From: Eumeta japonica
Lineage: Eukaryota; Arthropoda; Insecta; Lepidoptera; Psychidae
DNA length: 64,000 bases
Direction: 5' to 3'
Assembly (NCBI GenBank): GCA_005406025.1
Contig: BGZK01001469.1
Location: 82,633 to 146,632 of the forward strand
A program made the position numbers and the translations under genes. This document shows positions 10,286-23,149 of the stretch, in pieces (position 1 is the stretch's first letter; the number at the start of each line of letters is the position of its first letter). Below the pieces are notes generated by a model, which did not search any database, was not told the origin of the DNA, and saw nothing but the letters and a program-made list of their open reading frames with translations.

Positions 10286-10479
10286 TCGACGTACATAACA
10301 ATATTAGTAATCAATCGAAAATTATTTTCGCAAAACTTGTCACAACGGACGCCCTCTGACGCGCAATACACGAGGAGCGATTTAGAAACGCCGGGGCACG
10401 CGTATAATTGATTTGTCGCCGACGTCGGTGTCGAGTCGGTGTAATACGAAATCGACTTTGTTTCCATCGCTAATTTCAT
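10286..10479 (-). CDS. Possible unrecognised exon
   Basis: Minus-strand ATG at 10479 opens 64 codons plus two bases, starting MKLAMETKSISYYTDSTPTS and running up to a consensus GTAAGT donor in phase 2. Without splicing it stops two codons later. The stretch has more C/G-ending codons (ACC GAC TCG, GTC GGC GAC) than the flanks and contains four cysteines. No family is recognised. It lies on the Bicdr strand, within its putative first intron, so it could be an exon of a nested gene, a conserved non-coding element or chance. Confidence 0.22.
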
Positions 10480-13400
10480 AAAATACGCTCGAGACTTGTT
10501 TGTTTGTTAGTAATACTTAAATCGTCGGCTCCAACCTTGAATTGACCGCTCGAGTTTGCGCCTGATTTACATAAGAAAAAAATATTACGAACCTGTGGTT
10601 TCGCTAAGTGCGATTTGTAATGAAGGATGAAATTTCGTATCTTCAAAAGGAACAGATAAATTTTAAGGACATACCGTATTTAATGACATGCTTATTTCAG
10701 TTTATAAATAGTAAGCAATTTAATTATGAATGTGAAGTCGTAACACAGATTCGTTGTTGTCTGTTGACTTCTAAACGCTTAGGCCATAAAAATATTGCGC
10801 AAGTCAAATAAATCTGCTGATTGTCGATGGTTCGCAATATGGCATTGTTAAATAAGTGTTGAAAAAATAAAAATAAAACTAAAATATCAGTCTAAATATC
10901 GTTCAGCCTAGATTGGGTATTAAAACTGCATAAACGGTGTGGATGCTTCTTTTATTTTTTGTACACAAAGTACTAAACAGCAAATTTGTTACATTTCTAC
11001 TTCTTTTTCTCTACCGAAACCAATTATTGCACCGTGATGATGATCCAATACAATACGTGACCATATTTCACACCATAGAAGCGCCATAGCCACGAAAGGA
11101 ACCGTTACGTCAAAACAGTTAAGCCGCTTATTGAAAAAAAAAAGCTGTTATCGATGGTAGAACATCACGTTACGTCCGGCCCGAGGGGCGGAAAATCAAT
11201 GTCTCACGATCTAGACGTGACCGAACGGCGACGCGTGAGCGTCCGTGCTAGCTGCATCCGCCATTTTGTTAGACATTTGACGTTTGTGTCCGCCTCTTAG
11301 ACTCTGTACGTCACTACCTTAATGGTAATGACCATAGAGATTTAATGTACGCACATACCAACGCAGTACGGAGAGGGGAAGTAGTATAGTTCGAATCGTT
11401 GGAAAGTTTTTAACAAGTGGCAAATAAAACCTATTGAAAAATCCCATTAAAACCTATTGAACGCTACATGGAAGCACTAAAAATTATGACCAGAGAGAAG
11501 TCCCTCTTTGATGGTATGTAGAAATGAATTATATTATTAAAGTTTCCAATCAATACACAATATGGTGGGCACATACTCCAAAAGAAGGTTTCATTTTTCC
11601 TTATTAACGAATTGAGGTTATCAAATTGGAATATTATTCCCAAAAATAGATCTTATCCTACCTACACATATTATGTACATTTTTCTCCGGGAAGGTATGT
11701 ACTATTTTTAAAATTAAATAAGACTCCTTTGCGATCGATTTAGGAAAATTTATCAATACAATGAAAGTGTAAACTGTGACCAAAATGCTAGCAATAAAGA
11801 ACAATGCATATAGTTGAAGTGCATATATTATCCTTGTGTAGTTTACATATAAGCCGGCAGATGGCGGCGAGGTATGTTAATTAGCACTCTATACAAAGGT
11901 CACTATCGATCAGCACGAAAGGTCGGATCAGCAGATGGGGTAGTTACGATCTCATGAGCCTGTCCAACTAGTTTGAATTGCCTTATGATAATTCTCAACA
12001 CAGAACATGCACAAGCTGTTATAATCTATGAGGTATAATTTATGAAACGAGAATGCTTAATTGACTTCATTATACAATTACGATTCGCAAGGAAACTAAG
12101 TATTTAAATAATATACAACACTAAAGAGATATTAAAAAGCAATTCCAAGAAAGTTTCAAAACCCAGATCATGCGGAAAGACATTGTTGTGTTGATAAATA
12201 TTCAAACAATGATAACGCTTAGTAATCGATGTAACATATAAAAGAGTTTCGTGCTGGTGTAGTTTCTTCATGTAACTGTATTAAATTTATATTATCCATT
12301 ATATCATCCTTACATAACATAATTACGTATACGACACATTAAATTCTATAAAAAAAATTGTTTTGTTTTTGTTTTAGTCGGTAAATATGCAATTGGTATA
12401 TAACTTTGGAGAAAGTAGATTTACAGAGTAAAATTAATTATATGTAATTGTAATATTATAATAATAGGTTTCAGTGAAAAATTTAGATATATAGCATTAG
12501 GTATATTGATTGAAACACATTTTTCTGTCATTTCTACAGTGAGAAAAGATGTCGCTGTTAATGCTGTTTATTAGTAGAAATATAAAAATTAGTGAGCGTG
12601 ATACAAATGTTGTTATAAATATTTCGTAATTTTATTGTTACCGTCAAATTATCTGTGGTAGTTTTGACCATAATTAGGTTCATCCTGTTCCTACGACTCG
12701 CGAATTCATAAAATTTGTGTAATAAATTGTAATACACATTAGTGAATTTCATAAATGGCATCAAAATAGCAAAACTAAAAACTGCCGCATTAAAAAAAAA
12801 GCTTCGAAAGTGAGTAGAGACGAAATATATTTTGGAAACAGCTTTGTATTATCGAGCATTACTAAAAACGTATCATAAATTTTTTTTGTAATATCATAAT
12901 AATTTAATAACTTTTTATGTGCATAGGTACGTCAAATAAAAACACTGCCTAAAATAATTTTATGTATAGTAAAAAATGTGAAACGTTGCTAATATTAGGT
13001 ATAGCTTGCTCAAGGAACTATTAAAATAAATGCTAATTACAACATTTGAAATCATGGTATCATTACCTAATTACTGTGACGATTTAGGTGCTTTAGTAAT
13101 TCTCGCTAAATCAGTAACTAACTCATCGGTTATATTACGCTAGTAAGTATGCACTAACTTGGCAGTTGGTTGAAATAAATTACTATACCCATTATTAATA
13201 CAAAGCCGAAGACCTGAAAAATTACTCAACAGATTGGTAACTGAAGTCAGACAAAAACCTCAAATGACCTGCTTTGCCGTTTATGCAAATTAACAGTAAA
13301 CGCGTCGAGTTCAACACACGTACACAACATGAGCGAACGGTGAAAAGTGACTCATGCGCAACATCTGATCGCTGTTTGATAACTACAGTACGTTAATATC

Positions 13401-15270
13401 ATTCCATATATGATCATAACGATAACGTGAGAAAAAAACATTAATCATATAAAGAAATTGATCGTTTATTACCTTATTATACCAAAAGGACAATGATTTG
13501 GTACTGTAATTCGTTGCCTCCTTATTTAAAATAGCTACTGCATTTATATAAAAAAATATATAATAAAGATATAATGTTTTTCGTTCCAGGATCAAATGTC
13601 ATTGTGACATCAAATATTATTGCTTATGAAATAGTTAATTAAAGGCAATCAGTTTTTGTAATGGTTAGAACCGTAATTGTGATTTTGAAATCACATTGTG
13701 ATTAATAACATTTGTCGTTTCTTTCACAGGTTTTTGTTATTGTTGATTATTTGGTTTACGTATATGAATCACAAATGCAACACTAAAATAAAACTTTATT
13801 CAAGAGAAACTCAGTTGTTATCATATTTTCCATATCAACGAATAGATAATATTATATAATTTCTCGGAACCAGGACCAATTAAATAAATTTTAATTTGTA
13901 CGGATACATGTGAGATCTATTCCTTGTCGATGTTGTTATTATCGCGCAGTCTTATCGTACATGAAGAACAAATCGTCAAATTTCAATAATAGTATATTAG
14001 CTTTTATATTATAATTCAGCTATATACTGTCATCGCTAATAACGAAAAATAGAGCTAAGTATAATAGATAATAAAAAAAATATAATACCGGAGACGTAAA
14101 AGAACGTAAATAACCGTTATCTGCATTGTATTGACCTAAATCATACTATTTATTCGGTCGTCAATGACAAATTTCATTATATCTGCATTATTTCAGTATT
14201 ATCTGATAGACATTTACTAGTAATTCAATATTATCTTACGCTCTAGAGATTATTAGTCATTATAATCGTATAGATTTTCCAGATACGGCGATGACTAAAG
14301 AAATGATGTCATTCACACGTTGTTGCTTCATCACGGCGTTGTCCCGTTCTTCATCGCGTCACGCCGAGAGAACGAATAAAAATAAATATTACACTTTCAT
14401 GCTAATTGTAAGAGAACACATACTTTATTCATTTGCTGTAAACGCGTGTAAGAAAATAACGCATAGAACTGTTCTGCCTGCCCTTCTACGGTAAACGGAT
14501 ACGAGTTTATGAAGAAAAGAATCACGAAGAGTATTAAAGAAATTAAAATTAAAGCATTCGTATTACTACACGCCATTTTTAATATGGACTTATATACCGA
14601 TATAGGTCCATATAGAAATACATTAAATGGAATTGCAGGTCCCGAAACTTACAGCGACAATTAACGACACGACCAAAGTTGCCTTTAATATAAAGCCACG
14701 CGAGCAAACCCATGTTGTTATCCTAGTGAAAATACATATTATCGAACGATGTCTGTTCACCTTGTAGGCACCCGCTTATCGATTCTTGATGGATACAAGG
14801 CGTCGTCCATTAACGGCACGCTATTATTTTTATCGATCGATTAACAGATTTAGATATCTTTTCAGGAAAAACAAACAGGAATGATGTCAGCCTTTGGTGG
14901 ATTCGATGTATTACATTTCAGCAGACTAAACTAACAAATCAAAATTTCAACTATAGGCATTATTTATACACGTAAAATATGTAAATATGATCGCTGTTTA
15001 GAAATAAGTTTCTTTGAATGTTCACGTAGTCACGGGCGAAATGAGCAGTGTGTTTGGCTTAAGTCAAATTAAATGAACGGCGATGAGCGTCGACGGGCAA
15101 GTTAAGCAGTCTGTCGCGGACGTTATTACTTCAACCGTCATCAACAGCCTCCAACCGCACCAGGTCATGTTGAGCTGATCTCAAATGAAACGACAGCAGA
15201 GTGTATGTCTCGGCAAGGAGGCTGATGAAAATCTAGCACAATATATCTTTCCTCCCAGTTTTAATTGATT
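10480..15270. other. Long AT-rich non-coding stretch
   Basis: No gene is recognised. A CpG-richer patch at 11150-11300 (TCCGGCCCGAGGGGCGG, CATCCGCCATTTTG) could be a regulatory element. From 11500 to 14600 it is strongly AT-rich with only short chance frames. Confidence 0.55.
11150..11300. other. CpG-rich patch, candidate regulatory DNA
   Basis: Contains GTCCGGCCCGAGGGGCGGA, CGAACGGCGACGCGTGAGCG and CATCCGCCATTTTG (a GCCAT core as bound by YY1/Pho-type factors). No coding frame spans it. Function is inferred from composition only. Confidence 0.3.
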
Positions 15271-15434
15271 AAGGACCACTTCCACCATCCATCTCCTTTT
15301 AGAATGACTTTTAACAAAACGTCGCTTTTAAATTAAACTTTTCATTCCACGTCTTCTTTTTAACGAGTTTTAGGCGGAACAACCGTTAAAGGATGGATGT
15401 TATTTTAAATGGAGATGGTGGAAGAGGCTCATAA
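15271..15434. mobile_element. Small inverted-repeat element (MITE-like), about 165 bp
   Basis: The left end GACCACTTCCACCATCCATC is matched by the complement of the right end, GAGCCTCTTCCACCATCTCC. The interior is AT-rich with no frame. This resembles a MITE family I recall from moths. The target duplication is unclear. Confidence 0.55.
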
Positions 15435-15715
15435 TTCCTATTTCATAGTTTTAAATTAAATAAATTTTAGTCTAACAGTCATAAATATTAAATGTATGAC
15501 TGAGTTAGTAATAATTTTTGTCTTTGTGTAGAGTATTATGACACTCAGTATAAAGTCTATAATAAAAAATCTCCAATACTTCAAACACCAAACCTTCTAT
15601 ATATAACAAAATGACTAATATAACCACACAAAAGGTACAACAATAGACAAATATCCTTGATATATATAAATTAATTCAATTCGCTCGTATTTCAACTATA
15701 TATTTATCCACGTAA

Positions 15716-15910
15716 CTCTGTCGGGGGCAGTGTCGCGTGTAGAAGGCTGCGCGCAGGCTCTCGCGGCGAGCTGGCCAATGATGTCAGTGACCACTGACTC
15801 ACTCGGCGCGGGCGAGGGCGTGAATGGCCAGCCTTACATGCCCAAAATGACCTAATCCTAGCCGGAACTCGACGGTTTGCGGGCGTAAAACATCAAGGTT
15901 TTCTCTGTGA
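15716..15910. other. CpG-rich island, candidate regulatory DNA
   Basis: GCGCGCAGGCTCTCGCGGCG and ACTCGGCGCGGGCGAGGGCG sit in AT-rich DNA. A symmetric GTCAGTGACCACTGAC lies within it (about 15784-15799). No open frame supports a gene. Confidence 0.35.
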
Positions 15911-16968
15911 TCTATGGATTATAAAAGGCGGATAAAATTATGTAGTTTTGTCAAACAAGATGATGGTTCTTTACTCGAGTTTCGTGTGTACAAAAATGTT
16001 ATCATGATGACCAATAAACAGTAATATCTCTAGTTAAATCATTTACACAGTGATCATTTCACTTTCTATAATTTGGGCTCTGAATGCGTGATGTATAAAT
16101 CTCACGCCTATATCTTAGGTCCAGAGACTATGACATGACGATGCTTTAATCTCTAGCCTCAACATCCAACCGCTCGTCGGTGCGGGATATTGTATAAAAC
16201 ACAGATATTCATCTAAAAATATTGTACAAGCTTTTATAGGTTATTGGCATTAATCATATCGGATGTGTAAAAAAAAGCTATATTTTTATTTGTAAACGAT
16301 TAAATAGACACTAAAGAAATTGCGTGGATAATAATTTTTTACATACGTGAATATGTACCTATGTTTATGATTAACAAAATCACTAATTGTCCTTGAAGTA
16401 ACTAAAGAATTTGTTTTATTTTACCGATCCGTAGGCAAAATTAAAAGAATAAACATTTATTTCATTTCGATACCCGCCTGTCACTGTTTTTTTTTATTTC
16501 AGGTAGTTTCACGTAGAAAGCTAAATTCTGTAAGATTTAGATAAAACAACAAGATACATTTACAATGTCAGTTTTCAATTTCGGGCTTTCGGATGTCGTT
16601 CAAAGGATCAAAAAAGTAACCTAAAAATGTTTTCAACGTCATCGAATGACAATCCAGTCTATGAAGTAATAATGCATGCTCCTAAATATTAATAAATTTA
16701 TGTTGAAAGTAACTTATTCAAATCGTACAATATGCATTTTGTTACTTAAAATAATAATATTTTTTATTATGTATGCTGCGCAATTGCATCATCAATACGC
16801 TGCTGTCACCATACATCTATAATGCCATCATAAAAAGGGTGGAATAACACGGCAGCAAGAGCAAAGTCGGCAAAAATCTTGCATTGTGTTATATGAATCA
16901 TCTGTCACTAGTGGCATACGTAAATCTTAGCATTTACCTAAAATGTCTTATCGTCACCTAGTATTTTT
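15911..16968. other. Non-coding AT-rich DNA
   Basis: No gene, RNA or repeat end is recognised. Confidence 0.5.
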
Positions 16969-17352
16969 ACGACAACGTCTTAGATTGCGGCTGAGTCACT
17001 TAATGAAAAAGTGTAACTAACTCACTAACGATGGCAGACGAGAGAAGATGCCTTGCGTCTCTCTCCTAACTATGATCGGTCTGCTAATAGAGAATTAGTG
17101 CATTTAAATGTATTGCTTTATTGTATGTATATTTATATATAAATACGTATGTATGTGTAAGGTAAAATAAATTTTGTTAATATATGAATTCAGTGAGATT
17201 CTTGTGTAATGTTAAATATAATTTTTGTATTAAATGTTTTAGAATTGTTAATTACATCCTTCTTCCTACTGCGAGTAAAAGATATTCTAAAATGATTACC
17301 ATTCAATCGTGCACGTACTTTCCCCGTATACCGACTACAGGCAATTTTTTAT
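16969..17352 (+). repeat. Interspersed repeat family R17/59, copy 1
   Basis: Collinear with 59229-59700: GACAACGTCTTA, TTGCGGCTG..AGTCACTTA, ATGAAAAAGTGTAAC, ATGCCTTGCGTCTCTCTCC, AACTATGATCGGTCTGC, TAGAGAATTAGTGCAT, AAATACGTATGTATGTGTAA, CATCCTTCTTCCTACT, CCGTATACCGACT. This copy lacks several CpG-rich segments kept in the other. No coding frame or terminal repeats were identified. It may be an LTR or a non-autonomous element. Confidence 0.75.
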
Positions 17353-18540
17353 GATTTGAAATAATATAGTAAATTGAAGGAATACTATATCATTTGGAGT
17401 TTTTAATGTTAATTTGTTTCCAATTAGTTTTTAATCTTATTAATACAATCGGGCGCTATCCGTTCTCGAACTCTACTGAATTTGCTATGTGAAATTGGAG
17501 AATAAAGTTGTCCAATGTGTAATTCTAAATTTATCCCTCTTAATCTATTAATAACTAACTTCATAGTGTTAACATTTAGCTGAAAATGTACGCGTATTTT
17601 GTAATGTTTTAAAAATTCACTTCTCATTTTTTTTTCTATAGCTACTAAAGCAAATTTGTTTATACAATTTTAACATCGGCTACAAAATTACATTTTTAGA
17701 AACTGATTCCATTGAAATACAAAGGGGGTCTCTGTTTCCATCTACTCCGTATTTGATGTTATTTGAGAATTATGATTGTTATGAATTATGGAGTTATGAA
17801 TTATGATGTTAATTATGATTTATACCGTGTTATGAGTCATAACGTGTTGTTGCTAAAAGACGTAAGAGAAAAGGATTTATATATCGGAAAAATTCAAACT
17901 ATCAAAACGACATTTTTTAAAGCTATAATGTGTTGTGTTTCTAATATATAATTTTATAAATGGAAATTATTTAAGTGGTATAATATGCTATAGCGGCGCG
18001 GACGTTACGGCTTGCTACAAATTCGACTTTTATATAATGAAATTGACATTTATGCATGAAACTGACATAAAAGTATTAATTGTTCGCAATAAACGATAAG
18101 ACATCAAGTGCGATAAATAAAATTGAAACATGTAACAAAATTTGATGCGTTGTGATCATCGCGGTTATGATGCGGAATGAACCAGTTTAACGCCCAGTAA
18201 GTTTTCAAAATAAATCAATACTTTGTTAACGCCTGACGCCTCTGGAAAGTACAAATGATTATCACTTTGATAAACGAATGAGAAGTTGTGCGACATATAT
18301 CAAAAGTCGGCAAAATAAAAACGAATTCACCAAAAAACACGACAATAATAAACGGCAGTGTTCATATCTACTGCCCCGTTCCTATTGGTCCATAAAATTC
18401 ATTGCGGACGTTCCACGTAGTATGAAAACATTCAGCTTTTTCCAAACTAAACATGTTTATTTTTATCCTGGCAGATGATGAGTTTTTCTTTACAAATCTT
18501 ATTTTCGTCGCGCGTCTAAAAACGAAACCATAAAAATATT
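17353..18540. other. Non-coding AT-rich DNA
   Basis: Only short chance frames; no repeat is recognised. Confidence 0.5.
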
Positions 18541-18680
18541 CCCTGATGTCTGTGTCTGGCGCTCGTGTGAGAGGAAGTAAAAAAAAAACTGTCGCTGCGC
18601 CGGCGCTGCTGGGAGCTCATTAAAAAGTTGTTGACGACGTTTGGGCACGTGCTCCATCTCTGAGCTTAACCCTCTCGAGG
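18541..18680. other. CpG-rich patch, candidate regulatory DNA
   Basis: GTCGCTGCGCCGGCGCTGCT is followed by GGGAGCTCATTAAAAAG and GGGCACGTGCTCC, which includes a CACGTG E-box. No coding frame is present. Confidence 0.3.
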
Positions 18681-18938
18681 ACGGTACGATCTTTAATTAG
18701 ATCCAATAGCGTACAAGCGCTTTGAGCCAAAGGAAGATTCCACCGTTCAATATTCAATATCGATAATCAATAAATATGGAAACTGATTGGTAATGAGAGA
18801 TATCAAATATGGTGGCAATATTTAATTATATTGCGAAATAATAATGACTAATTTTCAATTTGAAATTGCGAAGATGTCTATAACTCAGAATTTAAATAGA
18901 ATCAAAGTCAACATAGTTTGTGAATCATTTCTGTAATG

Positions 18939-18976
18939 AAATCCTTTCTCTGTATTTAAATCCTTTCTCTGTATTT
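18939..18976 (+). repeat. Perfect 19-bp tandem duplication
   Basis: AAATCCTTTCTCTGTATTT occurs twice head to tail, followed by the first four bases of a third copy. Confidence 0.9.
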
Positions 18977-19345
18977 AAATTATGAATTAATAATAACATA
19001 CTGTGATTGAAAGTGATTTGTTGTATTATTCTATTAAATAATGGAACATTTTCAGTGTTCTTGGCGTAACACGTGCGCTCGCTGCTGAAGCCAAAACGGA
19101 AGTGACTTAAACATATTGAAGTTCGCAGCTGACGTTATAAGAGGGTAGATGGCTGTACTACTGTAGATGCTTTTAGCGTTATGAATTGGGGGATGCAGGA
19201 TGTATACAATATTGTTGATAATTTTTTTGTGAGAACGTTTTGAATAATTTTAAATACATTTTTTTCCAACTAAATAATATCACTCAATAATTATCATTAA
19301 TTTCTAATAGGGATATACGATATCTATAAGTGCAATTTGTACTAT

Positions 19346-19420
19346 ATGGAAGAACAGGACAAACAAGAATTTGAGGTCCTAATGTCAGAGGTCTCAAAAT
19401 TTCATTGCGAAGGACATCAA
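19346..19420 (+). CDS. Possible short coding exon, unknown
   Basis: ATG at 19346 opens 25 acidic codons (MEEQDKQEFEVLMSEVSKFH, then CEGHQ) that end in phase 0 at a perfect GTAAGT donor (19421). The frame continues through it to a second GTAAG donor at 19466, also in phase 0. No family or partner exon is recognised. Short frames with donors occur by chance. Confidence 0.15.
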
Positions 19421-19799
19421 GTAAGTGTGGAGTCACTTTTACTTAAGAGTTTCGAAGAAAAAACTGTAAGTTATTCATTCCTAGAATTCTATTTCTTGAA
19501 AATATCTTTTTTTGTATGATGTCATCGACCCCGCTGTGAATCCCGTACACATTTGTCAATATATCTCTTAAGACAACACTTAAACAATAAGACAAGACAC
19601 TAATTTCGAAGTTGCGTGTTATAATGACAATACAAATTCAATATTTACCGTAAATTGACTAAAAACTCGTCTTCTACATTCAAACTGCACATTAAAAAGT
19701 CGCAAAAGTAATTTAAAAGTAGCAATACATACCGCACACAAGTCTAAATTAAAAGTGCCTAACAACACTAATTTTAGTTGATACGCGTTATTAGGCTCA

Positions 19800-20070
19800 T
19801 TATACAGTGATGTATCAACATCGCGAACGTTAATCTGTCTAAGTGGACAAAACAGCGATAACGGCGTCTACTCTCGCTGACACTGTTTAATTGGCCCATA
19901 AAGTGCGAATTACGGCGAACGGCGGCGACAAGGTGTGCGTGTCGCGTTACAGCCGAGGGGATGTTCGGGGCGAACGAGCAAACATCTGGTGTAACGCAAA
20001 AAAAAACCGTAAATAGGCGGGGTAAAAATATATTGAACTCCTTTTACTTTGGCCGGTTTAGGAGTAACGA
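19800..20070. other. CpG-richer patch with homeodomain-like sites
   Basis: Contains TTTAATTGGCCCATAAAGTG (an ATTA-type core next to an Abd-B-like CCATAAA), GGCGAACGGCGGCGAC and AGCCGAGGGGATGTTCGGGG. No coding frame. Regulatory role is inferred. Confidence 0.3.
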
Positions 20071-20699
20071 CATCCTGACAAGTATTTGATGATTACGTAA
20101 TATTTTATTTTAGATTGAGGAGTTTTTAACGTGATCTCCTCACGATGGTCCAGTGTGGGTTGGAGACTCCTGGAAGACTTTATTACCGGTGATCCGATTC
20201 GATGGAGACGAATATTAGTTACGTGAAATTAAATATTTTTATATTTCTATTCAAAAATGATTGGGCATGTTTATAGCAATATTTTACATCATATCAATAG
20301 AAATTCAGTTAAAATTGTTTGGATTTATAAACACCATATAAAAATTTGACATATATTAGTGACTTTTAGTGCAAGAAACACAATTAATGACACCTATTTT
20401 AAAGTAATGACAAATAACTAAATGGAAATAAATTGTTTTTCCCCACGGGATTGCTAACATTTTGTTGTTTGAAGGCTAAATATTCGGATCGCTTGAATTT
20501 CATATACATAAATATCACTTTTACTGTTCAGCTTATTGATGTTGAAAAAAATATGATATCTATTTCTTTACAACTCTATACTGGAATTACTCGAGTTTCC
20601 GCGACCAACTTCGAAACGACTGACAACCGATGCTGCATGTGCGACGTGTAAATAAATAGAAAAAATACAGATCCTACCACAAAAATCGGTCATCGTTTC

Positions 20700-20995
20700 C
20701 ACTCACTGGAAATACCATCAACACCATCCCGATGTCTGCCGTTCTACCGCCGTACGCTTCGTTCACATTTTCTGCCACATACTGTAAAAATCTGGAATCA
20801 CCTGTATACCATCAGCGGTTTTCGCGATCGACTACGACAAAGGGGTCTTCAATAAAAGAGCCTATGCCTTTCTAAAAGGCCGGCAACGCACTAAAAATGT
20901 TTCCTGTGGGATTGCAGGTATTCATGGGCGACAGTGATCGCCCACTCTCTCGCATCTCACATGCTGTTCTAGGATTCAATTTTTTTTTGTGTAAA
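20700..20995 (+). mobile_element. LINE 3' end: C-terminus of ORF2 plus 3' UTR
   Basis: AAAGGCCGGCAACGCACT..GCAGGTATTCATGGGCGACAGTGATCGC is the 3' end I recall for a Jockey/CR1-like lepidopteran LINE. The frame 20845-20937 reads VFNKRAYAFLKGRQRTK and ends at TGA. Upstream AAATCTGGAATCACCTG corresponds to the usual R-LWNSLP region but is broken by stops and a frame change. It is a 5'-truncated, dead copy. Confidence 0.7.
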
Positions 20996-21523
20996 CTCCA
21001 ATAATAACCTCTAAACTTATACAGAATCCACGAGCACAGCACAACACACAATCACTTACAACACTAAAATTCATCATTTGACTTTTTGCTCATTTAAAAT
21101 CGTCGATGCTTAAAATAGGAGAAATATTTAAAAGGAGAGGGGATAATACGATTACATCCTATTGCGGCATCGGCAGACGATAAATATTTTCACAATACAT
21201 CGCTCGTGTGATAACATCCCTAGACGCTAATACTATGGATTTATGGCAGTACGTGCTCCACCTTCATTACAGAAATAACTTTGGGGCTGCCGCTAAACAT
21301 ACCATCGGTGGAATGGCTTTCGCCCGTTACCGATAATGGGAGTCGGTGTAATGGATACAAATGTGATAAATGATAAATATAGAATATTACATATCTATTT
21401 AACTGTAACGGATAGAATAAAATTTATAAGACTTTATACTTCTCCAATATTATAACTGTCCTAATTTGACTCGTGATTGGTTGCGTTTTTGAAAACAAAG
21501 CAGGCGTACCCGTTGTTTATTAC

Positions 21524-21633
21524 GGAGGTAAATATGTCTGAAAAATTGTATTATAACGCTTTATTAAATTTTTAATGTGGAGGTAAATATGTCTGCAAAA
21601 TTGTATTAAAACACTATTAAAAACTGTGCAGTG
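21524..21633 (+). repeat. 55-bp tandem duplication
   Basis: GGAGGTAAATATGTCTG-AAAATTGTATTA begins at 21524 and again at 21579, with a few differences. Confidence 0.8.
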
Positions 21634-21664
21634 TCCCTTTGGAATAAACAGCATGAAGAGAAGC

Positions 21665-21782
21665 GAAGGTGCTGCGGATAGATTCACTAAAATTGTTTTT
21701 GATTTTATGGTGCAGAGAGAGATACATAAGAAGGTGCTGCGCATAGATTCACTAAAATTGTATTTGATTTTATGGTGCAGAG
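21665..21782 (+). repeat. 65-bp-period tandem duplication
   Basis: The 53-base block 21665-21717 (GAAGGTGCTGCG.ATAGATTC..TTTTATGGTGCAGAG) recurs at 21730-21782 with two substitutions. It adjoins the 55-bp duplication. Confidence 0.85.
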
Positions 21783-22094
21783 TTATTTAACCTCGATAAA
21801 TTAGGTATTAATGCTATTTCATTGAATAACACATGACGTAGAATACGTGTTTATATAATATATATATATGCATTATGATTGTTGAAAATTATATATTTAT
21901 TATTCATATTGACAGTGTTTTCCAACTGTAATCCATTACAAATGCATTTATTTTGAAATATTTTAACTTTGTAAGATAGTTCTGGCTTGTTTAGTGATTC
22001 CTTCAAATTTGTTATAAGCTCTACTAAATTATATACTAGGTACATAATCTCGTCATTTTACCTCAAATAACTCATATTATTAATTTTTTTAAGG

Positions 22095-22114
22095 TTATAT
22101 ATATATATATATAA
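22095..22114. repeat. (AT)n microsatellite
   Basis: Alternating TA/AT run. Confidence 0.85.
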
Positions 22115-23149
22115 ATATCTAGTACAACTCGCAAAATAACTAAACCATAATGTGATCGAAATACGAGCCCTTGTCCTATAGCGGTCAAATGCCAAGATAT
22201 AACAAAAATTATTAAATTTTCTCGAAAGGATACGCCATAATTTCAGATAAATTTATAGGCGTTGTCATCACGACGACATTTATTTACTGTAGATATAACA
22301 TCATAGGCTTCTATGGACGTGCACAAAATTAATAACGTATTGACATTTAAATGTTGTAAATCAAGGTCACATGTTCGTACGAAAACGACGCATATACTTG
22401 TCGTTGATTCATGACGAGATTTACAACATGGCTGCGGTTGGCGACATTTTAAAAGTTATTGAAATTTCTTCAAAACATAAAAAAGGAAAACTATTTTTCT
22501 TTATCTGTTATTTTGTACACTACAAAATAACAAAAATCTAATTAACAAAAATCAGAGATTTGTCATCAAAGTACATTTACTTAATTTTAATAATTCCAAT
22601 GGATGGTTAATTTGATATTGATCAGCCAATGTCAGAATTACAGATTGCCAAATTTAAATAATATAGTTCTAGAGCGGACATTAACAATATTTCAATACAA
22701 AACTTTAATATCCCGCGTAGCGTATGTTGGATGCGCTTGGGCACAGACATTAGACTTAGGGAATTTTTATCTGTAAGTCACAAGTTTGATTCTTATTATA
22801 CATCACCATTTTGTCCACATCGTCACCTTAAGTACAATGATAAATATAAATCTCTTTTTCGGTATACGATATTTCTTTCAAATATCTCGATCGATTTTTG
22901 TCACCTCCAAAAAGTATTTGTCCATATTTTTTTAGAGAAGTATGATTTCATAAAAGGGTGTTCTTAAGGGCAGCCTTAAGTTATAATACACTAAAGACGT
23001 ATTTACCCAAAATACATCTCACACTTCAAATATAAATACAACACAGACGTTCTCTTTCACGGTTACAACCGATTTCCTCCTCCGTCTTCTAGAACCTACA
23101 ATCCTTCCGACCAAAAATAATTATTAGGGGAACCGATAAGTATAGACAA

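Larger units (their letters stand above)
20996..23149. other. Mostly non-coding AT-rich DNA
   Basis: Holds the two tandem duplications at 21.5-21.8 kb and an (AT)n run at 22095-22114. Otherwise only chance frames. Confidence 0.5.
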
